DNA of 64,000 bases from contig NZ_CP050153.1 in the NCBI RefSeq assembly GCF_011617465.1, positions 2,418,001-2,482,000 on the forward strand, written 5' to 3'. Shown here piece after piece: positions 57,552 to 64,000 of the stretch. Numbering within the stretch: position 1 is the stretch's first letter; each line of letters begins with the position of its first letter. The stretch is from Brevibacterium pigmentatum. GTDB lineage: Bacteria; Actinomycetota; Actinomycetes; Actinomycetales; Brevibacteriaceae. The notes under the pieces are model-generated. The model had not been told where the DNA came from and did not search any database. It was given only the letters and a program-made list of their open reading frames with translations. The translations under genes and the position numbers were made by a program.

Positions 57552-58016
57552 CGTCACGCGCGCGCCTGATCGTCCTCGCCGCGGATTCGCGTCGATTCGA
57601 TCAGATGTTGCGTCGATGACATTTTCGGTTGATTCCTGGTACCCGGTTCGTCCGCCCCACAGGCACACCTGACGGCTGCCTGCACCATGGGAAGGAGAAG
57701 AATTCGGATACGCGTAGTCAGAAGACACGCTTCTGCTGGGCTTAAGTCTATCCCGGTGGGGCAAGCCATTTCCAATCGAGATCGATCCCTCGCCGAGGCG
57801 GCCCACCGACCCGCATCGCCGCATCGACTCGTGCGTCGACCGGTGTGGATCGTTCGCTTCGGGGTGCGCCGCTGTGAACGATTCGCTTCGGTCGTGGTGA
57901 GCTGGGTGGCCGTCGTTTCGGTGCACTGGGCCACCGTTTCCTGTGGACGGTCGTCTGACTCGAACGTCGGAGCCCTGTGGATGGAGACGATTCGTCCACA
58001 GCGGTGATTCTCTACC

Positions 58017-59123
58017 GTGACTCGACCGTGCTCCATGGGGTTGCATGCTCCTATGTCTCTCTTCGCGTTCGACCGCCTCCGACTGCTGTTCCGTCTCCGA
58101 ACGAGACGCTCCGACCTCCGCTCACCAGACTCACTGCTTCTTGCCGTGATCATCGCAGCGGCTCTGGTGGTCACGACCACTCCCCCGGAGGCGAGCGCCG
58201 CTTCCGGGCCCGTGTCGACAACGGCGCAGAGCGGTTCGCAGAGGAGTGCTCCGACGAATTGGGTCACTCCGGTCCCGGCGATGGAGACCATCGAAGCCTT
58301 CGATCCCCCGGACAAGCCGTGGCTCAAGGGACATCGTGGAATCGACGTGCTCGCTCTCGAGGGCGAGCCGCTGCGGGCTCCGACGGGAGGGACGGTCCGC
58401 TTTGCAGGATCGGTGGCGGGAGTGGCCACTGTCAGCATCCTCACCGAGTCCGATCATGTGCTCACCTTCCAACCGGCCGCAACGTCGCTGAAGAAGGGTG
58501 AGAGTTTCACCGCCGGTGAGCAGATCGGCACGGTGGGCAGCGGAGGTCACTGTCAGCGTTCATGTCTGCATATCGGGGCATGGCCGGCCGCAAGCGACAG
58601 GAGATACGTCGACCCGGGCAAATTCTTCGGTCAGGAGCAGTCGGCATTGCTGCCGCTGTCACGCAAGCCTGCAAAAGAACCGAAGGGCGGCGGGGATTCG
58701 ACCACTTCCGGTGCCGGGGCGTGGGGCGGTCACAGCAATGGGCGGATTCCCGCCTCGGCGATGTGTCAGCTGAATACGGCTCCCGGGCAGATGCTGCGTT
58801 GTGATGCTCAGGCGGCGTTCGATCGGCTCTCGACGGCGTTCGAAGCTCGGTTCGGTGCCCCGATCTCCGTCACCGATGCCTACCGGGACTACGCCACGCA
58901 GGTGATCCTCAAACGGCGGAAGGGGCGGATGGCGGCGACACCGGGAACGTCGAATCATGGGTGGGCGCTGGCGGTCGACCTCGGCAGCGGGATCAATTCC
59001 TTCGGCACCGCGCAGCATCAGTGGATGCGGGCGAATGCGCCGAAGTTCGGGTGGATCCATCCGGGCTGGGCGAGGCAGACGGGGTCGCTGCCCGAGCCGT
59101 GGCATTGGGAATTCCGGAAGTAG
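58017..59123 (+). CDS. Secreted M23-M15 double peptidase
   Basis: Up to 368 residues. After an N-terminal signal or anchor (about 38-62) there is an M23/LytM domain (KPWLKGHRGIDVLALEGEPL; second His in CQRSCLHIGAW) and, from about residue 255, an M15/VanY-like domain with TSNHGWALAVDLGSG and EPWHWEF. Zinc-binding residues of both are present. It should cut peptidoglycan peptides outside the cell. The start may be GTG 58017, ATG 58035 or ATG 58053. An M23 gene between xerC and rpsB is usual, but the added M15 domain is not. Confidence 0.82.
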   Translation: MTRPCSMGLHAPMSLFAFDRLRLLFRLRTRRSDLRSPDSLLLAVIIAAALVVTTTPPEASAASGPVSTTAQSGSQRSAPTNWVTPVPAMETIEAFDPPDKPWLKGHRGIDVLALEGEPLRAPTGGTVRFAGSVAGVATVSILTESDHVLTFQPAATSLKKGESFTAGEQIGTVGSGGHCQRSCLHIGAWPAASDRRYVDPGKFFGQEQSALLPLSRKPAKEPKGGGDSTTSGAGAWGGHSNGRIPASAMCQLNTAPGQMLRCDAQAAFDRLSTAFEARFGAPISVTDAYRDYATQVILKRRKGRMAATPGTSNHGWALAVDLGSGINSFGTAQHQWMRANAPKFGWIHPGWARQTGSLPEPWHWEFRK

Positions 59124-59139
59124 AGAACCGCTGTGAGTC

Positions 59140-60261
59140 TTAGGCTCGGGGGTGTGCTCGACGGTAGGTGTCCTGCAGCCGCTGCATGGATACGTGCGTG
59201 TAGATCTGAGTGCTGCTCATGGTGGAGTGGCCGAGCAGCTCCTGGATCTGCCTTAGGTCGGCTCCGCGGTCGAGCATATGAGTGGCCGCCGAGTGTCGCA
59301 GCCCGTGTGGTCCGATGTCCGGGGCGCTGGGGTCGTCAGAGCCGTACCGATGAACGAGTTCGCGCACCTGCCGCGCACCGATGCGTCGCCCACGGACGCC
59401 GAGGAACAGTGCGTCGCCGCTGTGGGGACCGACGAACAGTTCGCGGGTGGCGAGCCAGTCGTCGAGGGCCCGGCGTGCCGGGGTTCCGAACGGAACGCGA
59501 CGTTCCTTGTTGCCCTTGCCGAGCACAGTGATCATCGATGCCCGGTGATCGATATCGCTGCGGTCGAGTCCGGTCAGCTCCGAGACGCGCACGGCGGTGG
59601 CGTAGAGCATTTCGAGGATCGCGGAATCGCGAATGCGTTTGGCCGCTGAGAGCGGATCAGGCTTCCCCTCGGCCGAGGCGTCGTCTGTCTCTGTGCCGCT
59701 GCGGGCGAAACCATCCGACCGTGATTGCCCGGTGTCGCGTTGAGCATCGCGGGATCTCTCGGCAGCGGAGATGAGGTCGGCCGCCTGCTTCGGTTTGAGC
59801 ACTGTGGGCAGACGGGAGTCCTTCTTCGGTGTCCGCAGGCGTGCGGCAGGGTTGTTCTGCAGGTCCAGATTGCTCACGCAAAAGGCGAAGAAGGAGCGCA
59901 CGGCAGCGATCTTGCGGGCCACCGTCGATTTCGCGGCACCGGCATCATCGAGGGCGATGAGCCACGACCGCAGATCATCGAGTTCGATGTTGGCCAGATC
60001 AATACGTGTACCTGGGGCCCGCTGAGAGGCTCCAACGCCGTCCGGCGAACGCTGACCGCTATCATTCGGAGCCTGTTCCGACGCACGCGTTGTCGCTCCT
60101 CCCGCGGTCCCGCGGCGGAGCTTCGTCGAGTGCACGGCGTGATCGAGAAAATCGGAGACGTCGGCGATATAGGCACGAGCGGTGTGCTCGGAGACATCAC
60201 GAGACCGCAGGTGGTCGGAATAGCCGGCCACCACCTCGGCGACGGTCGATGATGTGCTCAC
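59140..60261 (-). CDS. xerC: Tyrosine recombinase XerC
   Basis: A 373-residue integrase-family enzyme that resolves chromosome dimers at dif with XerD. The catalytic Arg is in TAVRVSELTGLDRSDID, Lys in GKGNKERRVPFG, then HGLRHSAATHML and LGHSTMSSTQIYTH. Two low-complexity insertions are present (about 50-85 and 175-205), making it longer than the usual 300. The GTG start has TATCCT six bases upstream. Confidence 0.93.
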   Translation of the reverse strand: MSTSSTVAEVVAGYSDHLRSRDVSEHTARAYIADVSDFLDHAVHSTKLRRGTAGGATTRASEQAPNDSGQRSPDGVGASQRAPGTRIDLANIELDDLRSWLIALDDAGAAKSTVARKIAAVRSFFAFCVSNLDLQNNPAARLRTPKKDSRLPTVLKPKQAADLISAAERSRDAQRDTGQSRSDGFARSGTETDDASAEGKPDPLSAAKRIRDSAILEMLYATAVRVSELTGLDRSDIDHRASMITVLGKGNKERRVPFGTPARRALDDWLATRELFVGPHSGDALFLGVRGRRIGARQVRELVHRYGSDDPSAPDIGPHGLRHSAATHMLDRGADLRQIQELLGHSTMSSTQIYTHVSMQRLQDTYRRAHPRA

Positions 60262-60273
60262 GTCCCCAGGATA
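60262..60273 (-). promoter_or_regulatory. Leaderless-type -10 box of xerC
   Basis: On the minus strand TATCCT (60268-60273) is followed by six bases and the GTG of xerC, without a Shine-Dalgarno. The same box is seen at dapA. Confidence 0.45.
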
Positions 60274-60288
60274 CGCGGACGATCCGGT

Positions 60289-61518
60289 TCAGCCTCGAGA
60301 CTTGTGCAGCTTCACCCACCCTGTGTCGCGGCGCTCGGCCAAACCAGCCAGGTCGAGTGCACTCAGGGAGTTGAGCGCATCGGCGATCGTCAGTCCCGCC
60401 CGGGAGGCGATGGTCCCGACGTCGAGCGGCTTCGACACGGTCAGCGCATTCAGGCAGATCTTCTCCCTCTCGTCGAGCGCTTCACGGGGGTCAGCTTTCG
60501 ACGGATGGTCTCCGTTCTCCGAAGCAGCACCGTCTGCGGTCGCTGAGAAGAGGGCCGGAGAGTCATCGTCCATGAGCGCGATGACATCGTCGCTGCAGGT
60601 GACGAGTTCCGCTTCGTGTTCTCGCACGAGTCTGTGCGCCCCGGTCGAGGACGCCGAATACACGGATCCGGGGAAGGCCGCGACCTGCCGGGAGAGTTCA
60701 AGGGCATGCCGGGCGGTGTTGAGGGCCCCGCTGCGCCAACCGGCTTCGACGATGACACTCACCTGCGAGGAGGCGGCGATGAGTCTGTTGCGCAGCAGAA
60801 ACCGGTGGCGCATCGGCGTCATTCCCGGAGCCGTCTCGGACACGATGGCACCGGTGGCGAGTATCTGGTCGAACAGTTCGGCATTCGCCGCCGGGTAGAA
60901 ACGGTCGACTCCCCCAGCCATGAATGCCACCGTCGGTGCTTCGCGCGCAATGGCGGCACGGTGAGCGGCCGCATCGATTCCGAACGCACCACCGGACACG
61001 ACGGTGATTCCTCGAGCGGCAAGATCCCAGGCAAGGTCGGAGGCGCATTTGGTTCCGTAGTTGCTGGCCGCCCTGGCACCAACGACGGCGACGGCGCGAC
61101 TCAGCACGGTGCTGAGCGAGGCGACTCCCCGCACCCACAGCCCCAACGGTGCTGCGGGACCAAGGTCATCGAGCATTCCGGGCCACTCCTCGTCTTCGGG
61201 AATGACCAGACGACCGCCGACCCTCGCGACCATGTCCAGATCATTCCCTCTCGTCACGGCGTCCCCAGCTCTCACTGCCCACCGGTCGATGGCCTCCGAC
61301 ATCTGCCCATGTTCGGCCGCCTCGGTGCCCGTGGCGGCGAGGCCCTGCACGGCTTCGTGAGCCGTGGTCTCGCCACGGCCGACGGCCACGACGATCGTGT
61401 GGGCGGCAACCGGACCGATCCCGTCGACGAGCCGTTTGAGCAGACCGTCGCCGGGTTCGCCGATGCGCAGGAGCGAGGCGATGGCCCCGCGGACGTCTTC
61501 GTGTGTGTTCACGGTCAT
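60289..61518 (-). CDS. dprA: DNA-processing protein DprA
   Basis: A 409-residue protein that loads RecA on incoming single-stranded DNA. The Rossmann-like core has VVGARAASNYGTKCASDLAW, VVSGGAFGIDAAAHRAAI and AGGVDRFYPAANAEL. The C-terminal part is winged-helix like. It overlaps yifB by four bases (ATGA). Its partner yifB is broken here. Confidence 0.94.
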   Translation of the reverse strand: MTVNTHEDVRGAIASLLRIGEPGDGLLKRLVDGIGPVAAHTIVVAVGRGETTAHEAVQGLAATGTEAAEHGQMSEAIDRWAVRAGDAVTRGNDLDMVARVGGRLVIPEDEEWPGMLDDLGPAAPLGLWVRGVASLSTVLSRAVAVVGARAASNYGTKCASDLAWDLAARGITVVSGGAFGIDAAAHRAAIAREAPTVAFMAGGVDRFYPAANAELFDQILATGAIVSETAPGMTPMRHRFLLRNRLIAASSQVSVIVEAGWRSGALNTARHALELSRQVAAFPGSVYSASSTGAHRLVREHEAELVTCSDDVIALMDDDSPALFSATADGAASENGDHPSKADPREALDEREKICLNALTVSKPLDVGTIASRAGLTIADALNSLSALDLAGLAERRDTGWVKLHKSRG

Positions 61519-62126
61519 GACTCCTGTGTCCTCAGGGCGAGCGCCATTCTCATCGTGTCCGGGTCGGGTCCGGGCTTCCCAGCCAGATCCGCCAGCGTCG
61601 TCGCAACGCGCAGCACCCTGTCATAGCCGCGCATGGTGATCCGGCCGGTGTCGAGCGCCCGATCAAGATCGGCCAGGTCGACCGGTGTGAGGGCGAAGTG
61701 CTCGCGCAGCCAGGTTCCGGGCGCTTCGGCATTGAGTCTCCAGTCACAGTCGGCGAAGCGTTCCGCCTGCCGATTCCGCGCTTCGAGCACGCGAGCGGCC
61801 ACCATGGTGCTCGACTCCTGATCCCCGCCGAGCCGGATGTCGGCGGGAGAGACGGGGAACAGTTCGAGCTGCAGGTCGACTCGGTCGAGGAGTGGCCCGG
61901 ACAGCCGATTGCGATAGCGGCGTTTGTCCAAGGGCGTACACCGGCAGTCCGCGCCGGCTCCAGCCATCCCAACCCCGCAGGGGCACGGGTTCGCGGCCAT
62001 GATGAGCTGGAAGGACGCCGGAAGCACCATCGAACCCCAGGCCCGGTGGATGTGGACGCGACGGGATTCCATCGGCTGTCGCAGTGCTTCGAGGACGTCG
62101 CGGGAGAATTCGGGAGCTTCGTCGAT
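61515..62126 (-). pseudogene. yifB: Mg-chelatase-like ATPase YifB/ComM, truncated at its N-terminus
   Basis: Only the C-terminal 203 or so residues remain: IDEAPEFSRDVLEALRQP, then ANPCPCGVGMAGAGADCRC (Cys-rich loop) and LSGPLLDRVDLQLELFPV. The frame is cut by a TAA at 62127-62129 directly before the Walker B region, so about 300 residues, including Walker A, are missing. A start at 62072 could make a non-functional fragment. The break coincides with a change in base composition. Confidence 0.88.
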
Positions 62127-62254
62127 TTAACTTACTCGAAGGTTGTGTGTAGAGCTTTGACCTGGAACAACACGTCGCACACACTTGCACGACAAGCGCA
62201 CAGGCGTCTCACCTGAGTAGCACAACTTTAGTTACCCGCCGCTGACAGCCGAAT

Positions 62255-62551
62255 TTACGACTTTCCCAGCGCCTTGCGCATGTTCTCGACGGCCTCAGGT
62301 ACTCCCGGCGCGAACGTGATGTCCTGCCCACCCACGCGCCCGGTGAACTCCCGCAACGGCCGCAAACTCGTGATGATCTTCTTCAACGACGCCCCAGTCG
62401 CGGCCTGCATAAATCTCGACACGGCCAACGCGGTAGACACGACAGTCAGGTGCGCCTCAGAAGTAGGTATGTGGCGACTTACTGGAGAGCTATGTGGCGG
62501 CCCGACAATTGAGAGCAGTAGCTGTGTCAGTATGTTTGGGCATGAAGCCAC
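62255..62551 (-). pseudogene. Transposase C-terminal fragment (IS1634/IS4-like)
   Basis: The last 60 or so residues (SEAHLTVVSTALAVSRFMQA, then TGASLKKIITSLRPLREFTG) look like the C-terminus of IS1634-type transposases, with the conserved AHL..A..ALAVSR pattern. Upstream sequence in the frame is not transposase-like. No catalytic residues remain, so it cannot be active. Confidence 0.55.
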
Positions 62552-63695
62552 TCGGGCTGAGGTCGGGGACGCGGCGCTTGCCTCAGGCGTTACAGAGACT
62601 GAAGCGGGTGGTTGACGAAGGGAGCGCCTTCGACGACGGCGACGGCTGGGTTGACAGCCAGGAAGATCTTGCCGCTCGGCGTGTTCGACTAAGTGGTCAG
62701 CCCGTTAGGCATGTCCCAGACGATGCATAATTGCCCAAGCTTCTAGATGAGATTGAGGATTCCTGATATCGAAGTTCGTGTAGTAGGCGGTGCACCAGCC
62801 TTGCCAAAAGTCGTGGTCGATATCTTGCCCCCACGTCGACACCCGCGGACATCCGATGTGCTCTATGCTTCGTCCTGAAGCTCGCCGCAAGTAGGGGGCT
62901 GCATTTGTGCGGAATCGTGGGCCTGACCGGGCCAAGAGAGACCGGATGTGCGCAAGGGGCACTCCGTAGGCAACCGATTCGGATCCATAATGTGCTCTGT
63001 CTTTGGAATGAGGGGAGCGGCGCGTCCCTTCGTACGAGATACTGAGATAAGTAGTAGCGTCCTAGTGGGCATAGCGTTGGCGAAGCGCAGAGACTCGCGT
63101 CCTATGACAATTATCGGGCGTGCCGTAATTGAGAGTGTAGGTCCGGTCTGGGCTCACCGGACTCGAAGAGAAGTCTGGCAACGTAGTGGGCGAAGTTTCG
63201 AACTCCTAGTGCCGATTCCCGCAGATGCTGGAGTCTGCTGTTAACGGCCCCGATTAGGCCACCTGACGTCCCGGCTGGGTGAAGATCGCGAAAACATCAG
63301 CGGCTGGACTCTATAGAGTCCAGCCGCCTGAGCTGCCCAGCCCTGGTGGCTGCCTCGCTGTCAGGGCGTCGACGACCGGCTGGAGGAGCTTCACACCGTC
63401 TCCGCGGTCGATGGTGTTCTAGGCGCTGACGCTGTCTGGGCGGATGGTGAAGTCCAGGTGCCTTTGAAAGTGCTCAAGCTTCGGTCTGCGAAAAGTTTCG
63501 TGATCCCCTCTTGCCGCCTGGCGGTGATCAGACTGGCAACCGTAGGCGGAGCCCTAGTCCGCGTGTCCGACGTGATTGCGGGCGATCCTGCGGACAGCGG
63601 TGCTACGGACCAGCCGTCTACCGTTCCGTCGGCACCAGTCGTGGACGGTGATTGGGGCAGAACTCGAGGACCTTTGTGCCTGGTGATGTACTGCC
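62552..63695. other. Degenerate low-GC interior without a supported gene
   Basis: About 1.1 kb with lower GC than the rest. Short frames exist, but none is convincing. A protein-like minus-strand piece at 62590-62688 reads SGKIFLAVNPAVAVVEG and ends HPLQSL; another at 62705-62850 reads DFWQGWCTAYYTNFDIRNPQ. Both seem to be remnants of unrelated genes. A perfect 26-base palindrome is at 63301-63326. Confidence 0.4.
63301..63326. terminator. Perfect 26-bp palindrome
   Basis: CGGCTGGACTC, TATA, GAGTCCAGCCG: perfect 11-base arms with a self-complementary TATA centre. It lies inside the decayed element and may have been a terminator of a lost gene. Confidence 0.5.
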
Positions 63696-63755
63696 ACTAA
63701 AGTTGTGGAACTCAGGTCAGATACACGCGCAACGACGCATCAGCGCTTCGCTTCC

Positions 63756-64000
63756 CTATCTAGAGGTTATCTCTACCGAGTGAGTAACGACTTCTGATGG
63801 AAGAAAGCGCACACCGTTTAGTACCTGGGCAACAATCTCGACCGCGCGCGCCCCGAAATCTGCGGCGCGAAGATTCACTGCCACGACGGATTCATTCGCA
63901 TCGGCGGCATATGCGCTGCTAACAAGCGAACCTATCGCGATATCGGTATTTGGATTTCGTCCGGATTTCGTGATCTCAACAAGTGCACGTTGGGCAAATC
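63756..64000 (-). CDS. LacI-family regulator, C-terminal part
   Basis: The last 80 residues of a gene that continues past the right edge. The frame reads from the edge to a TAG at 63756-63758 and includes SVVAVNLRAADFGARAVEIV and NGVRFLPSEVVTHSVEITSR. This matches the end of the LacI/periplasmic-binding fold, where the last strand and helix follow an AVE pattern. A sugar-binding protein is the alternative. The region is lower in GC than the backbone. Confidence 0.6.
   Translation of the reverse strand, partial: FAQRALVEITKSGRNPNTDIAIGSLVSSAYAADANESVVAVNLRAADFGARAVEIVAQVLNGVRFLPSEVVTHSVEITSR

Larger units (their letters stand above)
62207..63721. mobile_element. Remnant insertion element with 26-bp inverted ends
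   Basis: TCTCACCTGAGTAGC with CACAACTTTAGT (62207-62232) and, inverted, TCTGACCTGAGTTCC with CACAACTTTAGT (63696-63721) match at 23 of 26 bases. The element is 1515 bases. A transposase C-terminal fragment ends 23 bases inside the left end, as expected for an IS. The remaining interior has no long coding frame. No clear target duplication was identified. Confidence 0.55.

Noticed and set aside
59140..60261. Integrase of a mobile element
   Set aside because: Position between dprA and the M23 gene and the sequence motifs fit chromosomal xerC.
62948..63244. Plus-strand open frame of 98 codons
   Set aside because: No recognisable motifs or ribosome-binding site; it lies in the decayed element.
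63458..63700. Plus-strand open frame of 80 codons
   Set aside because: Runs into the inverted end of the element, has poor composition and no motif.

Overview
The window looks like chromosomal DNA of a high-GC actinobacterium, most likely Brevibacterium or a close relative (Micrococcales). Three things point there: GC-rich codon use throughout, the gene order typical of actinobacteria (yifB-dprA-xerC-M23 peptidase-rpsB-tsf-pyrH-frr-cdsA-rlmN, dxr-rseP-ispG-GNAT-proS, rimP-nusA-ylxR-infB-rbfA-truB-ribF-rpsO-pnp-pepR-dapB-dapA-rnj), and several starts with a TANNNT box exactly 6 nt upstream (leaderless type). The genus is an inference; no rRNA is present to fix it. Most backbone genes lie on the minus strand, so the biological order runs from right to left.

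Layout. 1-3.3 kb: end of a lactate-permease-like gene, then rnj and dapA. 3.4-11 kb: accessory genes between dapA and dapB (a GNAT-AAA+ fusion with an apparent frameshift, a TetR/old-yellow-enzyme pair, a zinc metallopeptidase, an acyltransferase-like membrane protein), then dapB. 11.2-20.5 kb: a GNAT enzyme, sodA, a tight four-gene catabolic operon (amino-acid dehydrogenase, ADP-forming acyl-CoA synthetase, TPP enzyme, acyl-CoA dehydrogenase) behind a perfect operator-like palindrome, an SDR and a TetR regulator. 20.5-35 kb: RNA metabolism and translation block (pepR, pnp, rpsO, ribF, truB, rbfA, infB, ylxR, nusA, rimP) with a SatD-like regulator pair and a secreted protein. 35-42 kb: lipoprotein, kinase, TSUP permease, proS, NrtR-like regulator, S4 protein, GNAT. 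42-49 kb: ispG, serine hydrolase, rseP, dxr and a glutaryl-CoA dehydrogenase. 49-62 kb: HemK-like methyltransferase, DivIVA-domain protein, rlmN, cdsA, frr, pyrH, tsf, rpsB, an M23-M15 peptidase, xerC, dprA and a truncated yifB.

The right end (about 62.1-64 kb) breaks this pattern. yifB stops abruptly at 62126, base composition drops, and there are about 26-bp inverted repeats 1.5 kb apart around a transposase C-terminal fragment. The last 245 bases encode the C-terminus of a LacI-type regulator. This looks like the edge of a decayed mobile region.

The strongest unexplained signals are: a 12-mer, TCGCCGAGGCGG, present at 21 exact sites and unequal between strands, including sites in spacers and in low-complexity protein linkers; a family of long palindromes at gene ends; dyad operators in front of the catabolic operon and the SatD-like pair; and pepR, whose conserved N-terminus can only be read from a non-canonical start such as a CTG overlapping the pnp stop. 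No tRNA, rRNA, CRISPR array or recognised riboswitch was seen.
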